Shown one piece after another: positions 1-7,017 of a stretch of 16,192 nucleotides of DNA. The DNA is from Verrucomicrobiota bacterium (lineage in GTDB: Bacteria > Verrucomicrobiota > Verrucomicrobiia > Opitutales > Opitutaceae). A program made the position numbers and the translations under genes. The notes under the pieces were generated by a model that saw only the letters and a list, made by a program, of their open reading frames with translations, was not told the DNA's origin and did no database searches. Position 1 is the stretch's first letter, and every line of letters begins with the position of its first letter. The DNA lies in contig JAEZUE010000022.1 of the NCBI GenBank assembly GCA_023443455.1, forward strand, positions 1 through 16,192, given 5' to 3'.

Positions 1-35
1 AAACAAATCGCCGCCGATCTTGAGGATCGGCGGCG
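1..35 (-). terminator. Rho-independent terminator of first tRNA-Gly
   Basis: Bases 9-19 and 25-35 form a perfect 11-bp GC-rich stem around a 5-base loop (TTGAG on the plus strand). Read on the minus strand it is followed by ATTTGTTT (8 down to 1). It lies 5 bases past the CCA end of the tRNA at 41-116, so it should end that transcript. The same hairpin recurs after the second tRNA. The window edge cuts the tail. Confidence 0.85.
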
Positions 36-40
36 AAAAG

Positions 41-116
<76 letters not shown>

Positions 117-131
117 GACGGCGAAGGGGCG

Positions 132-161
132 AAGTTAGGTGTTCCGCTTTCGCCTAGTCAA
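132..161 (-). promoter_or_regulatory. Predicted sigma70-type promoter of tRNA-Gly copy 1
   Basis: On the minus strand, TTGACT (161-156) is followed after 18 bases by TAACTT (137-132), ending 15 bases before the tRNA 5' end. The second tRNA has the same arrangement: TTGAC, an 18-base spacer, T(A/T)ACT and 15 bases to the tRNA. This holds although the flanking sequences have diverged, which supports a functional promoter. Confidence 0.65.
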
Positions 162-197
162 CACCGTTGGGGAACCAGAAGGCGAAAAATTCATGGC

Positions 198-223
198 GGC
201 GGAGTGCCCATGGGCACTCCGCC
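198..223. repeat. Perfect 26-bp palindrome between the two tRNA genes
   Basis: Arms 198-210 (GGCGGAGTGCCCA) and 211-223 are exact reverse complements with no spacer. On the minus strand a run of five T follows seven bases later (ATTTTT around 190-186). It could be a backup terminator for read-through from tRNA copy 2, or a protein-binding or REP-like site. It lies upstream of the copy 1 promoter. Confidence 0.6.
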
Positions 224-258
224 AAAACTCGGCCGAATTCGACCGCTCCGGCATCCGG

Positions 259-294
259 AAAACAAATCGCCGCCGATCTTGAGGATCGGCGGCG
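259..294 (-). terminator. Rho-independent terminator of second tRNA-Gly
   Basis: This is an exact copy of the first terminator: 11-bp stem 268-278/284-294 with a 5-base loop. On the minus strand it is followed by ATTTGTTTT (267-259). It sits 5 bases past the CCA end of the tRNA at 300-375. Confidence 0.85.
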
Positions 295-299
295 AAAAG

Positions 300-375
<76 letters not shown>

Positions 376-390
376 GGTGTTGAGGGTGCG

Positions 391-420
391 GAGTAAGGCG
401 GGCGGTTTTTCCTCCGTCAA
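391..420 (-). promoter_or_regulatory. Predicted sigma70-type promoter of tRNA-Gly copy 2
   Basis: On the minus strand, TTGACG (420-415) is followed after 18 bases by TTACTC (396-391), which ends 15 bases before the tRNA. The geometry is exactly that of the copy 1 promoter. The -10 match is weak, and the main support is the conserved spacing. Confidence 0.6.
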
Positions 421-645
421 CACGGATCTTCGGAAATTTCGGAGGTTTTTTCGGCAGTGAACTTCCCGCGGTTTTCCCTCCGAAAACCGCCGCCTTTCCC
501 GCGCCGCCGGCCGCATCCCGACCGCCGTGCCGTTCCCCGATTCCCCTCGGGCCGGCATCTCCGCCCTCGCCCCGAAATCCACGATTCCGTTACGCCGGAC
601 GGGGCTCCCGCCCGAGGCGGGGCGCCCGGCCACAGCCCGGGGCCA
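421..645. other. Gene-free stretch with one hairpin, downstream of the TonB-like gene
   Basis: I see no credible gene here. A 9-bp hairpin (468-476/482-490, GCGGTTTTC arm, 5-base loop) and a short GC hairpin (607-612/616-621) are present. Neither is followed by a T run on the minus strand, so neither is a clear terminator for the operon ending at 646. Confidence 0.5.
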
Positions 646-1419
646 TCACTCGGTCATCTTGAAGTTGATCTCGTAGGTCCCGCTCTTGCCGCCGGGCACG
701 GCCCCGATCGAGCGCACGCGCGCAAAGGCGTCGACCACGGACTCGTCGTACTCGCCGCTCCCCGACGTCTTCACGATCCGCACCCGCGAGATGGAGCCGT
801 CGGCGGCGAGATGAAACGAAACTTTGGCGACAAGCAGGTCGCTGACCGAGTCGGGCATCTCGTGCGCGGCGCGCAACGCGCTGATCAGCCGGGCGAAATA
901 GGCGTCGAGCGCGGCGATGGTCGCCTTGCTGGCATTGTTGCCCGAGGCGGCCTTCATCAGGTCGCCGACGATCCCCTTCGCATCGATGCCCGGGGCCGGC
1001 GCATTGCGCGGGGTGTTGCGGACCTTCTGGTTCGCCTGCAGCTGCTTCGTGTTCTGCTTCCGGAAATCCTCGTACGAGGTCGTCTTCTTTTTGCTCGGCT
1101 TGGTGTCCTTGGGCGGGGTCTTGGGCTCGGGCTTCTTCGCCGGCTTCGGCGGCGGCGCCGGGTCCGCCTTCGGAGGCTTCGGGATCGGCACCGGTTTCAC
1201 GGCGGGCTTGGCAAACCCGACGCTCGGCGCCTTGTCCGGCGGCCCGGGCAGCTCGGTCTTTTCGCCGAACTCCAGCTGTTCGAGATCGACCAGGTCGAAG
1301 TCGAGCGGCCGGATCTCGGTCGCCCGGTGCAACCAGAACGTGAACACAAGCACCAGCGCCACCACGCCGGCATGCAGCGTGGTCGACCAGAAAAGGGCGC
1401 CGGGGGAATTCGCTCGCAT
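646..1419 (-). CDS. TonB/TolA-family energy transducer
   Basis: This 257-residue protein should couple the ExbB/ExbD proton channel to the outer membrane from the periplasm. It has one N-terminal membrane segment (about residues 9-30). A long Pro/Lys-rich periplasmic linker follows (about 57-115, with PPKPAKKPEPKTPPK-type repeats), then a TonB/TolA-type C-terminal domain (about 165-257, with VSFHLAADGSISRVRIVKTSG). The usual TonB 'YP' entry motif is absent, which leans towards TolA-like, so I give no symbol. Its ATG lies 23 bases after exbD, with GGAG about 9 bases upstream. It is the last gene of a three-gene minus-strand operon. No tolB or pal follows, since tRNA genes come next. Confidence 0.85.
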   Translation of the reverse strand: MRANSPGALFWSTTLHAGVVALVLVFTFWLHRATEIRPLDFDLVDLEQLEFGEKTELPGPPDKAPSVGFAKPAVKPVPIPKPPKADPAPPPKPAKKPEPKTPPKDTKPSKKKTTSYEDFRKQNTKQLQANQKVRNTPRNAPAPGIDAKGIVGDLMKAASGNNASKATIAALDAYFARLISALRAAHEMPDSVSDLLVAKVSFHLAADGSISRVRIVKTSGSGEYDESVVDAFARVRSIGAVPGGKSGTYEINFKMTE

Positions 1420-1442
1420 CGTGCCGCGCTCCGGGGGCTCCC

Positions 1443-1865
1443 CTATTTCGAAACCTGCGTGTCGAGGCTGATCCGGCTCAGGCCGGCCTTCTTCACCTCG
1501 TCGAGCACCGTCACGACCCGCTGGTACTGCAGCGAGAAGTCCGCCTCGATGCGGATCACGGGCGGCTTGGGCGCGTCGGCCACCGCCTCGAGATTGACGC
1601 GGATCTGGTCGAGCGTGGTGCGGCGCTCGCCCCAGTAGTAGTTGCCGTTGCGGTCGATCGCGATCACCTCGGCCTGCTCCTTGGTCTTGGGCTGCGGCTT
1701 GTCGCTCTCCACCGGCAGGTCGAGCGGGATCGACTGCGTGTTCGGCAGCAGCGGCGTGGCGATCATGAAGATGATCAGCAGCGTGAAGCCCAGATCGATC
1801 AGGTTGGTGACGTTGAGCTCGGCGACCGGGGCGAGCGAACGGCGTCGATGGAAGGTGCGGGCCAT
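1443..1865 (-). CDS. exbD: ExbD/TolR-family proton-channel subunit
   Basis: This 140-residue inner-membrane protein forms the proton channel with ExbB/TolQ. A short basic cytoplasmic N-terminus (FHRRR) is followed by one membrane helix, NLIDLGFTLLIIFMIATP (about 21-38). That helix contains the family's essential membrane aspartate (D24 here, equivalent to D25 of E. coli ExbD). A periplasmic domain with the typical IRIEADFSLQYQRVVTVLDE segment completes it. The length is normal. The start is well supported: AGGAG lies 6 bases before ATG and overlaps the end of exbB, whose stop is only 10 bases upstream. Whether it serves TonB-dependent uptake or Tol-type envelope maintenance cannot be decided from sequence. 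Confidence 0.93.
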   Translation of the reverse strand: MARTFHRRRSLAPVAELNVTNLIDLGFTLLIIFMIATPLLPNTQSIPLDLPVESDKPQPKTKEQAEVIAIDRNGNYYWGERRTTLDQIRVNLEAVADAPKPPVIRIEADFSLQYQRVVTVLDEVKKAGLSRISLDTQVSK

Positions 1866-1875
1866 GGCGGTCTCC

Positions 1876-2619
1876 TCACTCCTCCTGCGCGGCGGGCACG
1901 TCGCCCGCCGAGGCCTCGAGCTCGATGCGGTCGGCGAGGCTGCTCGCGTAGTTCTCCAGCTCGGTGATGAGCGTCTTCACCTGGTTGAGCAGGAAGTTGT
2001 AGCCGAAGACCGAGGGGATCGCGACGACCAGGCCCGCCACCGTGGTGAGCAGCGCCGAGGCCACGCCGGGAGCCAGCGTCTGGATCGAGGCCGACTGCTG
2101 CATCGCCACCGAGCTGAACGCGACCATCACGCCCCAGACCGTGCCGAGCAGGCCCAGGAACGGGGCGCCGGAGACGATCGAGGCCAGGAAGATCATGCTC
2201 GCCTCGTAGCGCAGCGTCTGGCGCGCCAGCGCGCGCTGCACGGCGTTCTCCGCATGCTCGAGGCACGAACGCGCGCTCGCCCCGCCCCTGTCCTGGGCGA
2301 ACTGCGACGCCCGCCCGAAGGCCTCGAGCGCGTCGGCGAACAGGTCGCCGTAGGGGATGCTGCGCTTCGCGCGGAACACCTCCGGCGCGGCGAACAGCCG
2401 CGGCTGCTCGCGCAGGTGGAACTCGAACGCGGTATTCAAGTCCTTGAGCTTCTTCAGCTCGAAATACTTCCCGATCATCAGCGACCAGGCGAAGATGCTG
2501 AAACCGCCGAGCAGCACCGTGATCGCCTGGCCGATCAGGTCGGAATGGGCGAAGACCTCGAAGAGGTTGACGAGTGCGAGCATGGGAGGCGCGGACACGA
2601 GGGAAAGTGGGCCGGACAT
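1876..2619 (-). CDS. exbB: ExbB/TolQ-family proton-channel protein (MotA/TolQ/ExbB)
   Basis: This 247-residue protein is the pentameric channel component of ExbBD/TolQR. Three membrane segments are visible: about 28-50 (DLIGQAITVLLGGFSIFAW), one around SGAPFLGLLGTVWGVMVAF and one around SALLTTVAGLVVAIPSVFGY. A cytoplasmic loop lies between the first two. The two C-terminal segments carry the family signature (GLLGTVWG and the Thr-rich LLTTVAGL). It is the first gene of the minus-strand operon. The start at 2619 has only a distant GGGGA. An internal ATG at residue 13 (2583) is an alternative that keeps all membrane segments. Confidence 0.93.
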   Translation of the reverse strand: MSGPLSLVSAPPMLALVNLFEVFAHSDLIGQAITVLLGGFSIFAWSLMIGKYFELKKLKDLNTAFEFHLREQPRLFAAPEVFRAKRSIPYGDLFADALEAFGRASQFAQDRGGASARSCLEHAENAVQRALARQTLRYEASMIFLASIVSGAPFLGLLGTVWGVMVAFSSVAMQQSASIQTLAPGVASALLTTVAGLVVAIPSVFGYNFLLNQVKTLITELENYASSLADRIELEASAGDVPAAQEE

Positions 2620-2842
2620 TGGAGCGCAGTTTTCCCCGCCCGTTCCGTCGCTTCAACGGAATTTCGGCCCGTTGTGCAGGGGAATCGGTTTTCACAACGT
2701 TTGCATGCCGGGCCCCGGTTCCGCCCTCCACCGGGCGCGGCCCCACGGCCCGCGGCCGGTCTTTTCGTTTGCGGGCCGGTGGGCCCGCCCTTTCCCTCGT
2801 CCCCCTCGCCTCCGCCCTCCTCCTCCTGCAACCGACCCACTT
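2620..2842. promoter_or_regulatory. Divergent intergenic region between exbB and tmk with two inverted repeats
   Basis: This 223-base region must hold promoters for both directions. It contains TTCCGT (2643-2648) paired with ACGGAA (2656-2661), spacer 7, and CGTTGTG (2670-2676) paired with CACAACG (2693-2699), spacer 16. Both lie on the exbB side and could be operators. The tmk side (about 2787-2832) is a long C/T-rich, G-poor run. I cannot pick confident -35/-10 boxes. Confidence 0.4.
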
Positions 2843-3478
2843 GTGAACCTCCGCGGCAAATTCATCACCTTCGAAGGCTCGGAAGGCAGCGGCAAGAGCA
2901 CCCAGATCGAGCGCCTCGTCGGCCGCCTGCAGGACTCGGGACTGCCAACGCTGCTCACCCGCGAACCGGGCGGCACCGACCTCGGCGAGGAGATCCGCAA
3001 CCTGCTGCTCCACCACCGCGCCGGTGGCGACATGGTGCCGGAGGCCGAGCTGCTGCTCTTCGCCGCCGCCCGCGCCCAGCTCGTGCGCGAACGCATCGTG
3101 CCCGCGCTCAAGGAGGGCAAGGTCGTCATCTCCGACCGTTTCCTCGACTCGACCACCGTCTACCAGGGCGCCGCCCGCCGCCTCGCGCCCGAAGCGGTCA
3201 CCCGCATCAACCACTTCGCCGTCGGCCACCACGTGCCCGACCTCACCTTCGTGCTCGACGTGCCCGTCGAGGTCAGCCGCGAACGCGTGCGCAGCCGCGG
3301 CGCCGGCCGGCCCGACCGCATCGAGAGCGAGTCCCACGAATTTTTCCACCGCGTGCGCGAAGGCTACCTCGCCCTCGCCCGGTCCGATGCCCGCCGCGTG
3401 GCCATCGTCGACAGCACCCTGCCCGTCGACGAGGTCGCCTCCCTGATCTGGAAAACCGTCCATGAACGACTGGCCTGA
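2843..3478 (+). CDS. tmk: Thymidylate kinase (dTMP kinase)
   Basis: This 211-residue cytosolic kinase converts dTMP to dTDP for DNA synthesis. The P-loop is GSEGSGKST (residues 12-20). TREPGGTDLGEEIR is the dTMP-binding segment, and SDRFLDSTTVYQGAAR (D98-R99-F100) is the family DR(Y/F) motif. A basic lid, RSRGAGRPDRIE, suits a bacterial enzyme without an arginine in its P-loop. The open frame extends far upstream, but similarity begins at the GTG at 2843 (VNLRGKFITFEG), and this start gives the usual family length. No Shine-Dalgarno is visible; the leader is pyrimidine-rich. It overlaps holB by 17 bases. The tmk-holB pairing is common in bacteria. Confidence 0.96.
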   Translation: MNLRGKFITFEGSEGSGKSTQIERLVGRLQDSGLPTLLTREPGGTDLGEEIRNLLLHHRAGGDMVPEAELLLFAAARAQLVRERIVPALKEGKVVISDRFLDSTTVYQGAARRLAPEAVTRINHFAVGHHVPDLTFVLDVPVEVSRERVRSRGAGRPDRIESESHEFFHRVREGYLALARSDARRVAIVDSTLPVDEVASLIWKTVHERLA

Positions 3479-4454
3479 ATCCATCGCCGCCGCCCCGGCC
3501 GTCGCCGTGCTCGACCGCGCGCTGCGCAACGGCCGCCTCTCCCACAGCCTCATCTTCCAGGGCGACAACCTCGCGGTCCTCGAGACCGCCGCGCACGCCC
3601 TGGCCGACCGCCTGCTCAACCCGGCCGACACCCCGCAGGTGTACCCGCCGGCCAAGCACCCCGACTTCATCGCGCTGCGCCCCGAGGGCAAGATGCGCCA
3701 GATCAAGATCGGCACCGCCGGCAACGCCGACGAGAACACCATGCGCGGCTTCCTCTCCCGCATCGAGCTCACCCCGCAGGTCGGCCGCCACAAGGTCGGC
3801 GTCGTCTTCGAGGCCGACCGCATGAACGCGGCCACCTCCAACGCCTTCCTCAAGACCCTCGAGGAACCGCCCCGCGACACCACGCTGATCCTGCTCACCA
3901 CGCACCCGTATTCGCTTCTCGCGACCATCCGCAGCCGCTGCCTCAACTTCCGCTTTCCGGCCGTCGCCACCCAGCTCTCCCACCCCGATCTCGAAGCCTG
4001 GCTCGAGCTCTACCGCGGCTGGCTCACCCGCCTCACCGAGGGCGTCGCCGACCGCAAGGGCGCCGCCGAGCAGATCTTCACGCTCTACGCGCTCATCGCC
4101 CGCTTCGAGCGCATCCTCGACGAGACCGCCACCACCACCCGCAAGGCGCAGACCGCCGACGCCAAGGAAAACATCACCGACGACGAACTCGAGGCGCTCG
4201 AGACCGGCATCGCCGTGGGCGTGCGCCAGTCCCTGCTCGCCGAGGTCGAGCACACCACCCGCGCCTTCGTGGCCACCCGGGCCGACAACGCCGCCGCGCT
4301 GCGCGCTCCGCTGGTCTCCTCGATCCGCAAGCTCGAGGAATGCGCCGGGCTCCTCCGTGCCAACCTCAGCACGACGGCCGCCCTCGAGGAGTTCTTCCTC
4401 ACCTCGCTGCGCCTCTGGGCCCAGGTCGGCATCGCCCGCCGCGCCGCCGCCTGA
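3462..4454 (+). CDS. holB: DNA polymerase III subunit delta' (clamp-loader AAA+ protein)
   Basis: This 330-residue clamp-loader subunit acts with delta and tau/gamma to load the sliding clamp. It starts inside tmk (17-base overlap). SHSLIF near residues 27-32, DRMNAATSNAFLKTLEEPP and the sensor/arginine-finger motif RSRC are clear family marks. As in other delta' proteins, the P-loop region (FQGDNLAVLETAA) cannot bind ATP. The four zinc-binding cysteines usual in delta' are absent: the equivalent stretch (PADTPQVYPPAKHPDF) has none. The C-terminal helical domain (about 210-330) looks normal. It converges on the hydrolase gene 36 bases away. Confidence 0.92.
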   Translation: MNDWPESIAAAPAVAVLDRALRNGRLSHSLIFQGDNLAVLETAAHALADRLLNPADTPQVYPPAKHPDFIALRPEGKMRQIKIGTAGNADENTMRGFLSRIELTPQVGRHKVGVVFEADRMNAATSNAFLKTLEEPPRDTTLILLTTHPYSLLATIRSRCLNFRFPAVATQLSHPDLEAWLELYRGWLTRLTEGVADRKGAAEQIFTLYALIARFERILDETATTTRKAQTADAKENITDDELEALETGIAVGVRQSLLAEVEHTTRAFVATRADNAAALRAPLVSSIRKLEECAGLLRANLSTTAALEEFFLTSLRLWAQVGIARRAAA

Positions 4455-4490
4455 AGCACCGCCCCGCTTCCGCGGCCCCCCGCACCACGT

Positions 4491-5264
4491 TCACAGAAAC
4501 TCCCGCACCGCGGCCACGAACGCCTCGCGCTGCTCGATGTGCGGGTTGTGTCCGGATTCCGGAACAACCTCGATGCGCGACTGCCGGAACCGCCGCGCGA
4601 TCTCCGCGTGGTCCTCGGGCCGCACGTGCATCGAGCGGCCCCCGACCACGAACAACGTCGGCCCGTCGTAGCGGTCGTCCGCGCCGAGTGCGCAGCCCGC
4701 GATCTCGTCGAGCTCGGCGTGCAGCGCCGGCACATTCACCCGCCAGTGGAAACGCCCGTCGTCGCCACGCTCGAGGTTGGTCGCGAGAAACTTGATCATC
4801 CCCCAGTCCCGCACCACCGCCGAAAGCTTCTGCTCCGCCTCCGCCCGCGACGCCAGCTCCTCCGGCACGATCGCCAGCATCGCCTCGAGGATCACGCGGA
4901 ACTTGGCCGCGTCGTAGTCGCGCGGCGCGATGTCGACCGAGACCAGCCGCTCCACCCGATCCGGATGCCGGCACGCCAGGCCCATCGCGACCTTGCCGCC
5001 CATGCTGTGCCCCATCAGCGCGACCCGGTCGAGCCCCTGCGTATCCATCCAGCGGAGCACATCGGCCTCCATCACCGCGAAGTCGTGGTCCTCGGCATGC
5101 GGCGACAGCCCGTGGTTGCGCAGGTCGAGCGCGAAGACGTGGCGCAGCCCGGCCAGGTCGGCGCCCACCGTCTGCCAGTTGCGCGACGAACCGAGCAGCC
5201 CGTGGATGATCACCAGGGGCGGATTGCCCGCCCCGCCGAAATCGCGATGGAAAAGTTGCAGCAC
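4491..5264 (-). CDS. Alpha/beta-fold hydrolase, YbfF-like esterase
   Basis: This 257-residue cytosolic serine hydrolase starts at a GTG. Visible motifs are the oxyanion-hole loop HGLLGSSRNW (21-30), DLRNHG (47-52), the nucleophile elbow GHSMGG with S87, VDIAPRDY with D111, and ESGHNPH with H239. As in E. coli YbfF, the acid appears to be the aspartate after strand 6 (D111) rather than at the classical site near the C-terminus, where this protein has GGRSMHVRPED. The length and layout match the YbfF family, acyl esterases active on short or medium acyl thioesters or esters. The substrate cannot be read from sequence. It is transcribed alone, convergent to holB and divergent from rho. Confidence 0.88.
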   Translation of the reverse strand: MLQLFHRDFGGAGNPPLVIIHGLLGSSRNWQTVGADLAGLRHVFALDLRNHGLSPHAEDHDFAVMEADVLRWMDTQGLDRVALMGHSMGGKVAMGLACRHPDRVERLVSVDIAPRDYDAAKFRVILEAMLAIVPEELASRAEAEQKLSAVVRDWGMIKFLATNLERGDDGRFHWRVNVPALHAELDEIAGCALGADDRYDGPTLFVVGGRSMHVRPEDHAEIARRFRQSRIEVVPESGHNPHIEQREAFVAAVREFL

Positions 5265-5653
5265 AGCCGCGGATCACACCGTCCACCGCCCCCGGCGCCA
5301 AGCGCGGAGTGGCACCGAAGACGAGGCGGCCCGCTCCTTGGGGCAGGTCCGCCGCACCTCGACACGCCCGCCGTTCCGCTCCTTCCCGCCACCACCCACA
5401 TCTTTGCATCCCGAGCATTGACAGCCTCCGGCCGGGGCCTACGGTCCGACCTGAAGCAGCCGTCAGCGGCTAGGCTCCTGAACCCGGAAGACGGTTCGAA
5501 AACCTCACCCCTTCCGGAACACCCGACCTCCTCGTCCGGTCGTTCACGTTCACGAGTGCGATTCAAGTCGAGCATTTTGGCGTCCCCGACGTCCCCGAGA
5601 TGTTCCTCGTTTTGCCCACCGCGCCGCTTCGTCCGCCCGACGTCCCTCGTATC
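5265..5653. promoter_or_regulatory. 389-base intergenic region and presumed rho leader
   Basis: No gene is visible between the divergent hydrolase and rho. A TTGACA (5418-5423) with TACGGT 16 bases later (5440-5445) is the best promoter candidate for rho; the -10 is poor. It would give a leader of about 200 bases. The leader is C-rich with G-poor runs (for example 5500-5540 and 5625-5650) and holds a small hairpin (5458-5462/5467-5471). The frame of rho stays open upstream to 5474, but without Rho-like sequence. Confidence 0.4.
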
Positions 5654-6826
<1,173 letters not shown>

Positions 6827-6865
6827 GGCATCGCCCCCGTTCCCGGCGCCCCGCGCGCCACCCCA

Positions 6866-6892
6866 CGAAACCCGGCCCCGCGCCGGGTTTCG
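6866..6892 (+). terminator. Hairpin terminator downstream of rho
   Basis: A perfect 10-bp stem, CGAAACCCGG (6866-6875) with CCGGGTTTCG (6883-6892), encloses a 7-base loop about 40 bases after the rho stop. The T tail is weak (CCGTTTCC). A/T base pairs at the stem foot may partly substitute for it. Confidence 0.65.
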
Positions 6893-7017
6893 CCGTTTCC
6901 GGACCCCGCGCCCGGCCACCCGACGCCGCTCCGACCGTCAACCGGACCAACGTCTCGAAAACCCGCGCCTTTCCTGCACCGCTTGGCCCTGCGATCTTCG
7001 CCCCGCGCCCCTCCGCC

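Noticed and set aside
607..621. Short GC hairpin as terminator for the TonB-like gene
   Set aside because: It has only a 6-bp stem and no T run on the minus strand.
457..1638. Plus-strand open frame opposite the TonB-like gene
   Set aside because: It is Arg/Gly-rich without motifs, and the opposite strand has a coherent operon.
1799..3970. Long minus-strand open frame of 723 codons across exbD, exbB and tmk
   Set aside because: It overlaps four well-supported genes in other frames, and its translation is low-complexity Arg/Ala/Gly-rich. It is a by-product of high GC.
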